Below, piece by piece: positions 15,934 to 24,923 of a DNA stretch of 64,000 bases (position 1 is its first letter; each line of letters begins with the position of its first letter). A program made the translations under genes and the position numbers. The stretch covers positions 310,001 through 374,000 of the forward strand of contig NZ_JBEWCD010000001.1 of assembly GCF_040530035.1 (NCBI RefSeq), read 5' to 3'. The notes below the pieces were generated by a model. It was not told the DNA's origin. It saw nothing but the letters and a program-made list of their open reading frames with translations, and made no database searches. Source of the DNA: Roseibium sp. HPY-6 (GTDB lineage: Bacteria; Pseudomonadota; Alphaproteobacteria; Rhizobiales; Stappiaceae).

Positions 15934-16860
15934 ATGGGTCTTATCGTGACGCTTTATTTGATTGTTCCGGCGGTATTTGTCGTCCTGCTCCTTCTTTTGA
16001 GGAAAAGCAATCTTGCCGCTTTCCTGACCGTATTTGCGCTTGGCATTTTCGTACTTGGCTTCTTTTATCAGATCCTGCCGGGCTCGATCCTTGGCATGAG
16101 CTACAGACCTGCTGCCTTGATCACCCTCCTGCTCGCCGCCACCATCATTTTGGCAACGACCCAGCGGGCCTCCTTTTTGGCGCGCGTTCGCAAGCCATCC
16201 TTGTTGGATGTATGCGCTGCACTGCTTGTTGTCGGCGCCCTGCCCGCGGCGATCCTGACCACGTCCGACAAAAGCGCCGGCTCTCAGCAGCCGGTCAGAC
16301 TCGCCAATCCTGTTCCGAACGGAAGAATATTTGTCACGCAAGGCGGAAATAATGCGCTCTTGAATGCCCACCATCACGTCAGGGCTCAGCGCTACGCACT
16401 GGACCTGACAGCTTTGAACCCCAAGGGTCGCAGGGCAGTCGGGCTTATGCCGACAAGGCTCGATGACTACACCATTTATGGAATGCAGGTTGTCGCACCA
16501 TGCGCGGGTGAAGTTGTCATCGTCGGCACCGGAGCGCCGGAACAAGCGATCGGGACGACGGATACCAACGCGCCTGCCGGAAACTTTGTGGCCCTCACCT
16601 GCGACGAAGCAACAATCGTCCTGGCACATCTCAAAGGCGCACCTCTTGTAAACCAGGGACAGTCCGTCTCGACCGGAGACGCTTTGGGTTATGTCGGAAA
16701 CTCGGGGAATACGTCCGAACCTCATCTGCATATTCACGCGGTAAGAGGTTCGGTGCGCGACCTTGAAGTCCTGCTATTCGACGGTGATCCAGTCCCTATC
16801 GAATTTGAAGGCCACCAGTTAAAGCGGAATGATTTGGTCCCAACGGAGGCAAGCTCATGA
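15934..16860 (+). CDS. Membrane-anchored M23/LytM-like peptidase
   Basis: A 308-residue protein with four or so N-terminal membrane helices (residues 3-20, 25-50, 55-75, 90-110) and a C-terminal LytM-like domain. Motifs that fit M23 metallopeptidases are HHHVRAQRYALDL (His and Asp zinc ligands), GNFVALTC, LAHLKG and PHLHIHA (HxH). M23 enzymes usually cut peptidoglycan, but within a peptide export operon it may mature or release the product. It begins two bases after the HlyD stop and overlaps the next gene by ATGA. Membrane helices in front of a LytM domain are uncommon. Confidence 0.7.
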   Translation: MGLIVTLYLIVPAVFVVLLLLLRKSNLAAFLTVFALGIFVLGFFYQILPGSILGMSYRPAALITLLLAATIILATTQRASFLARVRKPSLLDVCAALLVVGALPAAILTTSDKSAGSQQPVRLANPVPNGRIFVTQGGNNALLNAHHHVRAQRYALDLTALNPKGRRAVGLMPTRLDDYTIYGMQVVAPCAGEVVIVGTGAPEQAIGTTDTNAPAGNFVALTCDEATIVLAHLKGAPLVNQGQSVSTGDALGYVGNSGNTSEPHLHIHAVRGSVRDLEVLLFDGDPVPIEFEGHQLKRNDLVPTEASS

Positions 16861-17513
16861 ACGTAGGTGAGCTCGGTCCTGTGATGAAATCGCTCGTAAG
16901 GGCAATTGAAACACATCCTGATGCCGGTTGGATTGATGCGACCAGTGACGGACAACTCAACAGCAAGCGTTGGCTGATCGAACGATTGGGCGAGAATGGC
17001 CGTTTCCTTGGCAGTATTCTGGTTGTCGGTGGCTGGGTCGGTGTCCTGCCTCTTTTCCTTCTGACGCAATTGCCGAACTTGTGCCGGCGCGTGGCAACGA
17101 TTGATATTGACGTGGACAGCGCCAGAGCGGCCGACGTCTTGCTGCGAAAATTTGTCATGGACGACTTGCGCGCGTTCTCCGGCCTGGCGAATGCCTTTGA
17201 ACTTAACTACACAGAAGCTCGCTTCGACCGTATTCGTGAAGATGGTACGCGCCGTCCGGTCCGGTTTCGCCCCGATACGATCATCACGACGTCCTGGGAG
17301 CATCTGGATGACCCTTCAGCCTGGTTCGCGCTGATCCCGGAAGGCAAACTTGTGTGCATTCAGGCAAATACCGACCCCGAACTCAACGGGCATATCTCGT
17401 GCCCAAGCGGCCTGACGGACCTTGAAAACGCAACACCGTTTTCGGAGCGTCTGTGTCTTGAAGAGCAAACGTTTGGTTCTTACCGCCGTCTTATGACGAT
17501 AGGTGTCAAATAG
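16857..17513 (+). CDS. SAM-dependent methyltransferase-like protein
   Basis: A 218-residue protein with a Rossmann-type start: SILVVGGWVGVLPLFLL in place of motif I and RRVATIDIDVDSARAAD as motif II, followed by FELNYTEARFD and DTIITTSWEHL. These fit a class I SAM methyltransferase, with an altered glycine loop (GGWVG). It is the last gene of the rightward operon and overlaps the M23-like gene (ATGA). It may methylate the peptide or a sugar. A small hairpin, TCGTTTG-GTTTT-CAAACGA, follows at 17516-17534 and may end the transcript. Confidence 0.6.
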   Translation: MNVGELGPVMKSLVRAIETHPDAGWIDATSDGQLNSKRWLIERLGENGRFLGSILVVGGWVGVLPLFLLTQLPNLCRRVATIDIDVDSARAADVLLRKFVMDDLRAFSGLANAFELNYTEARFDRIREDGTRRPVRFRPDTIITTSWEHLDDPSAWFALIPEGKLVCIQANTDPELNGHISCPSGLTDLENATPFSERLCLEEQTFGSYRRLMTIGVK

Positions 17514-17591
17514 GATCGTTTGGTTTTCAAACGAAGACAATAGGCGGTCCGACCACGAACAGGTTTCACATAGATGAGGAGCCGGATCGTG

Positions 17592-18233
17592 TCAGATGAC
17601 GTCCTTGTAAAATTCCAGATACAGAATTGTACGGTCGCTGTTCGACGCATTGAGTGCGAAATGCTCCTTCGATCCGTCAAAAACAAACAGGTCGCCTGGT
17701 ACATGTTGCCGGAACTGCCCGCACACATTCAGATAGGAATAGTTTCCTTCCTCGCACGCGCTGAGCGTCAGATGCATTTGAAGTGCGCCGCATTCCGTGA
17801 GTTCAGGATGTTGGTGCGTGGGTAAAAACGTTGACGGTCGCATGGTGACGAATGCACCCACTCTGATGCCGGGAATCGCTTTCAAAAGACTGCAGGTTCG
17901 CGACAATCGGTCGGGAACGAATGGAACCACGTCGTCTTCGAAAATCAATCCGTACTGGATCCAGGATTCATTGGCGCCATCTGGGCCCCATCCCTTCAGC
18001 CACCCGTACTCCCCGCCCGACGCAATCCACGCTTTGACTTCGGCATAAACCTGAGCATGCGTCTTGTTGACCCGATCAATCGAGGTCAAAGGCGCATTCA
18101 AATGACGCAACTCATTTGCAATAACTTTCCAATTTTCCTGAAGCGCCTTAAATCTCGGAAAGCTTTTCGTCGAATAAAAAACAGCGCTATCTCCGCAATC
18201 TCTTTCAACAAAGCTTAATTCATCGACTGACAT
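17592..18233 (-). CDS. Aspartyl/asparaginyl beta-hydroxylase family dioxygenase
   Basis: A 213-residue Fe(II)/2-oxoglutarate oxygenase of the AspH/LpxO family. The core is visible: PTHQHPEL (His140/His142), GALQMHLTL, the strand GDLFVFDGSKEHFAL with the second iron ligand His191, and Arg201 in SNSDRTILYLEF to hold 2-oxoglutarate. The ATG at 18233 was preferred to a farther GTG or ATG in the upstream region. It is convergent with the peptide operon and separated from it by only 78 bases. Members hydroxylate Asp/Asn residues or lipid acyl chains; peptide Asp is the attractive target here. Confidence 0.8.
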   Translation of the reverse strand: MSVDELSFVERDCGDSAVFYSTKSFPRFKALQENWKVIANELRHLNAPLTSIDRVNKTHAQVYAEVKAWIASGGEYGWLKGWGPDGANESWIQYGLIFEDDVVPFVPDRLSRTCSLLKAIPGIRVGAFVTMRPSTFLPTHQHPELTECGALQMHLTLSACEEGNYSYLNVCGQFRQHVPGDLFVFDGSKEHFALNASNSDRTILYLEFYKDVI

Positions 18234-18605
18234 TATTGATCCTCCGCGATTCTTGTTGGAAAATGACCTCAAACCGTTCAATATTTTTGGTCAGACTGAA
18301 AACTGTTGGATCGAATGAAAAGTACTTTGACTTTAAACGTATTTATGAGTTTATTTCTTTGATTTACAACTTTAAGGATAACACGCCTGCTGACGTTTTG
18401 ACAGCAACATACGCAGGAATAACAAGACCAACGTGATGTCGGGCTGCAACCAACCGTTTCGATCTTCAGAAAATATACCGTGTGACAACGGCGCTCCGGC
18501 AGCTCGGACCTGACGATTCAATGCGCAACAGATGATGAAAGATACCCGCCGCAAGGCGACAACCGGCGTTAGGTGCAGAGACAGGTTTAGGCTGGTAAAG
18601 CGGGC
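18234..18605. other. Intergenic promoter region of the beta-hydroxylase gene
   Basis: A 372-base gap, moderately AT-rich between 18230 and 18400, between the start of the beta-hydroxylase gene and the end of the lectin-like gene. Promoter elements for the leftward hydroxylase gene should lie here. I see no gene, repeat or copy of the tRNA-Thr 3' end, which would have marked the far side of an integrated island. Confidence 0.5.
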
Positions 18606-19130
18606 CTATTTCTTCTCCCGCCACGTGATCAACGCTGCGTCCGCTGACGCGCACGGTGCCAGGATGAGATCCCGGGACATGAACGGCCCCGCACTGCGGC
18701 TTGCCTCACCCGCTGCGACGCAATTATCTGGCTGGTCTGCTGGCGTAATACGCCCACTGGCTTCATCGTACGCAAATTGCTGGGTCTTGTTCCCGTCGGA
18801 GCAATCCCTGAGGCCGAAGGCAATTTTGGGGTCATCGGGGGCAATCAGGTCCATGCATTTGCCGGTGAATTCGACCGAGCGGATCTGGCCCGAGGCAGCG
18901 TCGAACGAAAACTGCACATCACCGCCTTGGGGCTTGCAGGAGTGGGCCTGCAGGTTTTCAGCATAGCCGCGGCCCAACGTGTCGATGCACCAGCCGAGAT
19001 TGTCCTTCTCGTCCAGGTTATCAGCAAGATAGATCACAGGGCTTGGAGTCTTGAGGTCCGGAGCTTCTGCCCATGCTGGCGTTGCAATGGCAAAGGCGAG
19101 GCAAACAGGTATGACGATTGTCGAGCGCAT
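18606..19130 (-). CDS. Secreted ricin-B/beta-trefoil-like lectin protein
   Basis: A 174-residue exported protein. Residues 1-21 form a signal peptide (MRSTIVIPVCLAFAIATPAWA). The mature part shows trefoil-type repeats: CIDTLGRGYAENLQAHSC, FSFDAASGQIRS, GKCMDL, LRDCSDGNKTQQFAYDEASG, NCVAAG, with paired cysteines and QQF in place of QxW. Ricin-type domains bind sugars. It is 38 bases downstream of a second small exported protein, probably in one operon. The exact ligand and role are unknown. Confidence 0.6.
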   Translation of the reverse strand: MRSTIVIPVCLAFAIATPAWAEAPDLKTPSPVIYLADNLDEKDNLGWCIDTLGRGYAENLQAHSCKPQGGDVQFSFDAASGQIRSVEFTGKCMDLIAPDDPKIAFGLRDCSDGNKTQQFAYDEASGRITPADQPDNCVAAGEASRSAGPFMSRDLILAPCASADAALITWREKK

Positions 19131-19168
19131 CTGAATATCTTTCCACCATGCATCAGTCACTTCGCGAC

Positions 19169-19423
19169 CTACTCGACATTGCCCATGTTTTTCGCCTCAT
19201 TGATGAGCTCCTGGCATTTCTGCTCATTGCCTGCCTTGCGCTCCTTGTTGGCATCCTGCAGCAGCGCCCGCATTCTTTCGGCGGTCGTGACTTCTATGCC
19301 GACCCGCTTTGCGTGATCGATTGCGTATTCCACCTTGCTGATATCCGCCTTGCAGTCTGCGCTTGCGGTAGCAGGCCAGAAGACAATCGTGATCGCACAG
19401 CACATGACGAGGCTTTGTAGCAT
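19169..19423 (-). CDS. Small exported protein, unrecognised
   Basis: An 84-residue protein with a signal peptide (MLQSLVMCCAITIVFWPATASA) and a charged helical mature part containing two cysteines (Cys24 and the one in NEQKCQELINEAK). It starts upstream of the lectin-like gene and is likely co-transcribed with it. I do not recognise a family. The helical, Lys/Glu-rich remainder resembles small periplasmic proteins of unknown function. Confidence 0.55.
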   Translation of the reverse strand: MLQSLVMCCAITIVFWPATASADCKADISKVEYAIDHAKRVGIEVTTAERMRALLQDANKERKAGNEQKCQELINEAKNMGNVE

Positions 19424-19593
19424 GGATCGATTTCGCACAGCACTTTCTCCCCCTTATTCGACGTACCCGATGCTGACAATCGATTGTGAAGATCTGGTGG
19501 CGGTGGCGGACTTTGTCTCAATGCCCGTCGCTTTTCGCTTGTTTGACCGACCGGAAAACGCCGATCGGTCGCTGGCGTCACAAGGCGCAGAAA

Positions 19594-19974
19594 TCAGGCG
19601 TATTGCGCAATGCCGTTGCCGAGAGACCAATTCTCCTTTTCAACTTCGACAAGACTGACAAAGACGTCTTCCGGCCTGATTTCCGGCTCCTTCCCGAGCA
19701 GCTCTGCAATGCGTCGAAAAAGCGCTTTCTTCTGATCGATCGTCCTGGTGTTGTTCGCGGTGATCTGAATGAAGACAAGGTCGTCGCTGCGGGCAATCCC
19801 GAGATAAGAGGCCCCATAGCGAAAATTCGCCGCAGTGTGTTCGGTGACGGTCATGAACTGATCGTCTTCGGGCACGTTGAACTCTTCATTCATCGCAAGG
19901 TAGACGCCGTCAAAGATGGCTTGCCTGTAAGCGTCTGATTTTCCGGTCCTGAGTGAAACATGAACAAGTGGCAT
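19594..19974 (-). CDS. Tautomerase/MIF-superfamily protein
   Basis: A 126-residue protein starting MPLVHVSLRTGK, so that Pro2 becomes the N-terminal catalytic proline once Met is removed, the hallmark of the 4-oxalocrotonate tautomerase/MIF superfamily. Later strands include FIQITANNTRTIDQKKALF and EDVFVSLVEVEKENWS, typical of the longer tautomerase-like branch. It faces the LysR gene across 95 bases, which suggests LysR control. The substrate is unknown. Confidence 0.8.
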   Translation of the reverse strand: MPLVHVSLRTGKSDAYRQAIFDGVYLAMNEEFNVPEDDQFMTVTEHTAANFRYGASYLGIARSDDLVFIQITANNTRTIDQKKALFRRIAELLGKEPEIRPEDVFVSLVEVEKENWSLGNGIAQYA

Positions 19975-20069
19975 TTTCGGCTCCTTTACGATCTGTCCGG
20001 TTTGACCCTAGAGCCATCCATGCTATTTAGAAAAACGATGAATAAAGATATCAAAAATTGAGAAAATAA

Positions 20070-20927
20070 ATGTCTGATCGTTTGCTCGATCTTGACGCCG
20101 TCAGGACCTTCGTTCGAATTGCGGAGTTGGGCAGCTTCACGCGTGCGGCCGAGGCAACAAACGCGACCCAGTCTACCGTCAGCCTGAAGCTAAAGCGGCT
20201 GGAGGAGCGCCTGGGTTGTCGGCTCGTGGAACGAACGCCGCGATATGTCCAGTTGTCCGCACACGGAGTGACATTCCTGGAGCACGCTCGCGAGTTGCTG
20301 AAAAAACACGACAGCGCTCTTGCGGCTCTGGCCGGGACGCGGCAACGGCTAACGATCGGGATCAGCGATCATGTTGCAGGCCCGGAACTTCCGTTACTGA
20401 TCTCGCGCATGAACGAACAGGATCGTCATCTTCTGATCGAGATCCGGATTGGATCTTCAGGCGAGTTGCTGAAATGTTTCGATCGGAACGAGCTCGACAC
20501 CGTCATCGTCCGGCTTCACGATGGACGCAGTGACGGGACCTTTCTAGTCGATGAAAAATTCGGCTGGTTTGCCGCGCAGGGATGGCAACATCGTGCCAAC
20601 GAGCCATTGCCGGTAGCCACGATGCCGGAACCCTGTGGGGTGCGCATTATGGCCGGCAGACTTCTCGATGACGCGGGAATTCTGTGGACGGAAGTTTTTT
20701 CCGGAGGTGGTGTCACAGCAGTGTCAGCTGCCGTCATGGCAGGCATGGGCGTCGCTGCGCTCGCCCGCCGCATGCTGCCTTTCGGGGCCTTAGATGTTGG
20801 TCCAAAACTCGGTCTGCCGCAGCTCCCTTCCCTGCCTATTGTACTGCATACGCGCGCTCGATCCGGCAGGCCGAAAGATGCCGTCGACGCGCTGTCTGCA
20901 GCTCTCAAGGGAGCGGTGCAGGCTTAG
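20070..20927 (+). CDS. LysR family transcriptional regulator
   Basis: A 285-residue LysR-type regulator. Residues 1-65 are the winged helix (LDLDAVRTFVRIAELGSFTRAAEATNATQSTVSLKLKRLE, split by family pattern) and the rest is a periplasmic-binding-like effector domain starting LTIGISDHV. It is divergent from the tautomerase gene, the standard arrangement for a LysR regulator and its target. The effector is unknown. Confidence 0.9.
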   Translation: MSDRLLDLDAVRTFVRIAELGSFTRAAEATNATQSTVSLKLKRLEERLGCRLVERTPRYVQLSAHGVTFLEHARELLKKHDSALAALAGTRQRLTIGISDHVAGPELPLLISRMNEQDRHLLIEIRIGSSGELLKCFDRNELDTVIVRLHDGRSDGTFLVDEKFGWFAAQGWQHRANEPLPVATMPEPCGVRIMAGRLLDDAGILWTEVFSGGGVTAVSAAVMAGMGVAALARRMLPFGALDVGPKLGLPQLPSLPIVLHTRARSGRPKDAVDALSAALKGAVQA

Positions 20928-21115
20928 GCCCGCCGCGACACGTTCGTCTCGGCCGAGTTCCGGATTGTTCTGGTCCCAATACTCTAGGTTAACTGGAGAA
21001 ATTTCGTTTTCGTTTATTGCAATTGCAAATGACACGGGTCCGTATTTTTATGTAGGGTCTTTGTACACAGGTTGGTTGGGCACCTGTTGTGTGGCTTTAA
21101 GTCTGGGAGGGAATT

Positions 21116-21550
21116 GTGATTAATGAATTCAAGGATTTCATTGCCAAAGGCAATGTCATGGATATGGCCGTCGGTATCATCATCGGTGCGGCTTTCACAG
21201 CGATCGTGACGTCTCTGGTCGGCGATCTGATCAACCCGATCATCGGCCTTGTATCGGGCGGTGTCGATTTTACGAATAACTACGCCGTTCTTTCAGGCGA
21301 CGTCCCGGCCGGTGCCTCGCTTGAGGTTGCGCGGGAGGCGGGTGCATCTGTCTTTGCCTACGGTGCCTTCATCATGGCTGTCATCAATTTCCTGATTATT
21401 GCCTGGGTGGTGTTTATGCTCGTCAAGGCAGTGAACAGGATCAAGGATGCAGCAATGCCTGCGGAAGAGCCTGCGCCTGAAGAGCCCAAGGGTCCGACCA
21501 CGGAAGAACTTCTTGCCGAAATTCGCGATGTGTTGAAAGCGAAGGCCTGA
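21116..21550 (+). CDS. mscL: Large-conductance mechanosensitive channel MscL
   Basis: A 144-residue channel subunit that opens under membrane tension to release solutes on osmotic downshock. It has the MscL signature from the start: [25 protein letters not shown], then the first pore helix with [14 protein letters not shown], a periplasmic loop, and the second helix [15 protein letters not shown]. The C-terminal helix has [21 protein letters not shown]. The GTG start has a GGGAGGG site. A hairpin, GCCGGCAGC/GCTGCCGGC (21574-21600), follows. Confidence 0.95.
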   Translation: MINEFKDFIAKGNVMDMAVGIIIGAAFTAIVTSLVGDLINPIIGLVSGGVDFTNNYAVLSGDVPAGASLEVAREAGASVFAYGAFIMAVINFLIIAWVVFMLVKAVNRIKDAAMPAEEPAPEEPKGPTTEELLAEIRDVLKAKA

Positions 21551-21617
21551 CCGCGGTTTTCCAGTTTTCGGCGGCCGGCAGCGATGGACAAGCTGCCGGC
21601 GTAACCGGTCGCATCAT

Positions 21618-21827
21618 TCAGATCGCCATGACGATCCTACCCTCAATTTTACCGGCTTTCATCCTGTCGAAAATGCTGTTCACGTCAGAGAGCGTTTCCT
21701 CCGAATAGTGGGATTTGACCTTTCCCTCAGCAGCGAACTGCAATGACTCTGCAAGATCCAAACGCGTCCCGACAATTGACCCTCTTATGATCTTGCGGTT
21801 GAGCACCGAATCCGGGAACGACAGCAC
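21618..21827 (-). pseudogene. C-terminal remnant of a zinc alcohol dehydrogenase (AdhP-like)
   Basis: About 69 residues match only the end of a Zn-dependent alcohol dehydrogenase: NRKIIRGSIVGTRLDLAESL, then EGKVKSHYSEETL and IFDRMKAGKIEGRIV, which in AdhP-type enzymes are the last 70 of about 340 residues. The nucleotide-binding and catalytic parts are absent upstream (21828-21959 shows no such frame). This looks like decay of a once-complete gene, not a functional short protein. Confidence 0.7.
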
Positions 21828-21959
21828 CCTTCATCATCGATTCGAACTGCTCCTATGCCTGTTTCAATTCAGGAGGATTGCGCACAAGAAGAATCGATTT
21901 CTGTCATTCACCGAACGCAATCTATTCGGGAAATCTCATGCGTAATGTTGCGGAACAGA

Positions 21960-22265
21960 TCACATCATCCGGTGATGGAGATCCATCATGATCCAGAGGC
22001 TGCCGCCAACCATGATGAAGATCAGGACGGCTGCAAAGCCAAGGAAGAAGAGGTTTTCTCCGGGTGTCGACTTAAGGTTCAGGTGGAGGAAGAAAACCAG
22101 GTGGACCAGCACCTGCATGACGGCTGCCACGGCAATCACGACATAAACGGCCGGCCCGGTCAGAAGTTCACCCCAGACAAGCGCAAAAGGAATGGCGGTC
22201 AGGACGACGGCAAGCGCGAAGCCGGTGAGATAAGTTGAAAGACTGCGTTCTGTCGAATGATCCAC
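21960..22265 (-). CDS. cyoD: Cytochrome o ubiquinol oxidase subunit IV
   Basis: A 101-residue subunit with three membrane helices, the last gene of a cyoABCD operon. The family pattern FFLHLN after a helix is present (MQVLVHLVFFLHLNLKS), followed by GENLFFLGFAAVLIFIMVGG. It helps assembly of the heme-copper quinol oxidase in the inner membrane. It begins 10 bases after cyoC. Confidence 0.92.
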   Translation of the reverse strand: MDHSTERSLSTYLTGFALAVVLTAIPFALVWGELLTGPAVYVVIAVAAVMQVLVHLVFFLHLNLKSTPGENLFFLGFAAVLIFIMVGGSLWIMMDLHHRMM

Positions 22266-22275
22266 GATCCGTCTC

Positions 22276-22884
22276 CTACATCACACCGGGCAGATAAACG
22301 ACCGAGAAGATCCCGATCCAGACGATATCGAGAAAATGCCAGAAGAGACCAAGCCTCAGCAGCCTGGAGCGTACCGGCATTGTCAGTCCCTTGATCATGA
22401 CTTGAGCAATCATCACGCAGATCCCGATTGACCCGAATGCCACGTGAAGTCCATGCGTCCCGACAAGCGTGAAGAAAGCTGACAGGAAACCGCTCGTACC
22501 GGGACCGGCACCTTTCGCAATCATTCCGTAGAATTCGACCATTTCCATTGCCAGAAATGCGAGGCCGAGCACCAGCGTGACGAACAGCCACTGAGCAACC
22601 CGTCCGGTCTGCCCTGCGGCCATTGCGATCGTTGCCAAGCCGAATGTCAGGCTGGAAAAGAGCAGCAACGCCGTTTCACCAGCAGTATGCCTGAGATCAA
22701 ACAGGTCTTTTGAGGTCGGCCCCGCCGCAGAGTTCTTTGCCAGAACCACGTAAGACGCGAACAAAAGTGCAAAAATGACCGCATCGGTCATCAGGTAGAT
22801 CCAGAAACCGAATTCGCGCGATTCCAGCGACTTCTTTTCTTCGTGCTCCAGAAGCTCGGCGACCTGCGTGCTGTCAGTCATCAT
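22276..22884 (-). CDS. cyoC: Cytochrome o ubiquinol oxidase subunit III
   Basis: A 202-residue, five-helix subunit III. Typical patterns are [22 protein letters not shown] near residue 25, and [10 protein letters not shown] with [19 protein letters not shown] at the end. It overlaps cyoB by 4 bases. It is part of the proton-pumping quinol oxidase. Confidence 0.95.
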   Translation of the reverse strand: MMTDSTQVAELLEHEEKKSLESREFGFWIYLMTDAVIFALLFASYVVLAKNSAAGPTSKDLFDLRHTAGETALLLFSSLTFGLATIAMAAGQTGRVAQWLFVTLVLGLAFLAMEMVEFYGMIAKGAGPGTSGFLSAFFTLVGTHGLHVAFGSIGICVMIAQVMIKGLTMPVRSRLLRLGLFWHFLDIVWIGIFSVVYLPGVM

Positions 22885-24923
22885 GCTCTCCCCGCCAGAG
22901 GGGCACCGGACGCCGGACCGATCGGCTGAAAGTCGCGCATGTCGTGCATATCAGCCTCGGTGATTTGTCCCAGTCGCGCTGCCTCGATCTTCGCGACCTC
23001 GGCGGCGGAAAGCACAAAGTCGGTATTGTCGTCGCTGGCTCTGATGCCGACGCAGACAAGCGCGAGCGCAAAAGCAAGAGCTGCAAGCCACCAGATATAC
23101 CAGACCATGCCAAAGCCGAGGACAAAGGACAGAGCTCCAAGAATGGGTCCCAGCCCGGTGCTTTTCGGCATGACAATGTCCTCATACCGGCTCGGCGGCA
23201 GATAAGCGACGCCGCGAAGTTTCATGTCGTGAAAGGCATCGATATCGCGCGCCTCAGGCAGGACAGCAAAATTGTAAGGCGCTGGCGGAGACGCGGTTGC
23301 CCATTCCAGCGTGCGCCCATTCCATGGATCACCGGTAACATCGCGGGCCGATCCCCAGTTTTTGGCCGATACATAAATCTGGATCGCGATGCAGACAATG
23401 CCGCACAGAACGCAGACCGCGCCCAGCGCTGCAACGATCAGATAGGGCTGCCAGTTCGGGTCGGCATAGTGCTCCATACGCCGGCTCATGCCCATGAAAC
23501 CGAGCACATAGAGCGGCATGAAGGCGAGATAGAACCCGATGATCCAGAACCAGAAGGACCGGATACCCCACTTGGCATCGAGCTTGAAACCGAAGGCCTT
23601 CGGGAACCAGTAATTCAATCCTGCGAAATAGCCGAACAATGCGCCGGGGATCAGCATGTTGTGAAAATGCGCCACCAGAAACGTGGAATTATGCATCAGA
23701 TAGTCGGCAGGCGGCAGCGCGAGCAGCACACCGGTAACGCCACCGATCACAAAAGTCACCATGAAGCCGATCGTGAACACCATCGAGGGGTGAAACTCGA
23801 TCCGGCCACGGTACATCGTGAACATCCAGTCGAAGATCTTCACGCCGGTGGGAACAGCGATGATCATGGTCGCGATCCCGAACACCGCATTCACGTTTGC
23901 CGAAGACCCCATCGTGAAAAAATGGTGCAGCCAGACGGTAAACGAGAGAATGGCGATACAGGCTGTTGCGTAGACCAGCGACGTATAGCCGAAGAGGCGC
24001 TTGCGCGAGAACGTTGCCACGACCTCGGAGAAAATGCCGAAAGCCGGCAGGATGAGGATATAGACCTCCGGATGCCCCCAGATCCACAAGAGGTTCGCGA
24101 ACAGCATCATGTTGCCGCCGTCTCCATTTGTGAAGAAGTGGAAGCCGAGCGTCCGGTCCAGCGCAAGCTGTCCGGCGACAACCGTCAGTGCCGGAAACGC
24201 GAATGCGATCAGGATCGAGATGCACAACGTTGTCCAGGTGAACATCGGCATGCGCATGTAGGTCATGCCGGGGCAACGGTTCTTGACGATCGTGACGATA
24301 AAATTGATTCCCGACGCGGTACTCCCAACCCCGGAGACGATCAGCGCCCAGAGCCAGTAGTCGACGCCGACACCCGGATTGTAGTCAATTCCGGAGTAAG
24401 GGGGATAGCCAGTCCACCCGGCAGTCGAAAACTTGCCGACTGCCAAGGAGATCAGAACCAGCCCCGCTCCCGCTGCTGTCATCCAGAGACTGACCGAGTT
24501 GAGGAATGGAAACGCAACGTCCCGCGCACCTATCTGCTGCGGCACGATAATGTTGATCAGGCCCGTCAGGAAAGGCATCGCCACGAAGAAAATCATGATC
24601 GTGCCATGCGAGGAAAAGATCTGCTCAAAATGTTCGGGCGGCAGGTAGCCCTCATTGTTGAGTGCGATGGCCTGCTGCGCGCGCATCATCAGGGCATCGA
24701 CAAAACCGCGGACCAGCATCACCAGCGCCAGGACCACATACATGATGCCGATTTTCTTGTGATCGACGCTCGTCAGCCAATCGGTCCAGAGAACCTTCCA
24801 GGCACGCAGATACGTTATGAGAAGAAAAACTGCGATGCCGCCGCCAACGGTAACCGCGGCGCCTCCCATCGCGACCCAGGAATAAAGCGGTATCGCGTCT
24901 AGTGTCAGCCGCCCCAGCATCAC
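22881..24923 (-). CDS. cyoB: Cytochrome o ubiquinol oxidase subunit I
   Basis: A 680-residue catalytic subunit that reduces oxygen to water and pumps protons. Heme-copper oxidase signatures are clear: [19 protein letters not shown] early, the CuB/Tyr region [17 protein letters not shown] with its His-Pro-Glu-Val-Tyr, and the heme-ligand helix [12 protein letters not shown]. It is the bo3-type enzyme because its CyoA partner lacks CuA ligands. It overlaps cyoA by 4 bases (ATGA). Confidence 0.97.
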   Translation of the reverse strand: MMLGRLTLDAIPLYSWVAMGGAAVTVGGGIAVFLLITYLRAWKVLWTDWLTSVDHKKIGIMYVVLALVMLVRGFVDALMMRAQQAIALNNEGYLPPEHFEQIFSSHGTIMIFFVAMPFLTGLINIIVPQQIGARDVAFPFLNSVSLWMTAAGAGLVLISLAVGKFSTAGWTGYPPYSGIDYNPGVGVDYWLWALIVSGVGSTASGINFIVTIVKNRCPGMTYMRMPMFTWTTLCISILIAFAFPALTVVAGQLALDRTLGFHFFTNGDGGNMMLFANLLWIWGHPEVYILILPAFGIFSEVVATFSRKRLFGYTSLVYATACIAILSFTVWLHHFFTMGSSANVNAVFGIATMIIAVPTGVKIFDWMFTMYRGRIEFHPSMVFTIGFMVTFVIGGVTGVLLALPPADYLMHNSTFLVAHFHNMLIPGALFGYFAGLNYWFPKAFGFKLDAKWGIRSFWFWIIGFYLAFMPLYVLGFMGMSRRMEHYADPNWQPYLIVAALGAVCVLCGIVCIAIQIYVSAKNWGSARDVTGDPWNGRTLEWATASPPAPYNFAVLPEARDIDAFHDMKLRGVAYLPPSRYEDIVMPKSTGLGPILGALSFVLGFGMVWYIWWLAALAFALALVCVGIRASDDNTDFVLSAAEVAKIEAARLGQITEADMHDMRDFQPIGPASGAPLAGRA

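Noticed and set aside
21574..21600. Hairpin GCCGGCAGC/GCTGCCGGC after mscL as a terminator
   Set aside because: Stem is perfect, but no T-run follows, so I mention it with mscL and do not call it a terminator.
22944..24902. Long rightward open frame opposite cyoB
   Set aside because: It is the antisense shadow of a clear cyoB gene and has the charged, repetitive look of reverse-complement translation of GC-rich DNA.
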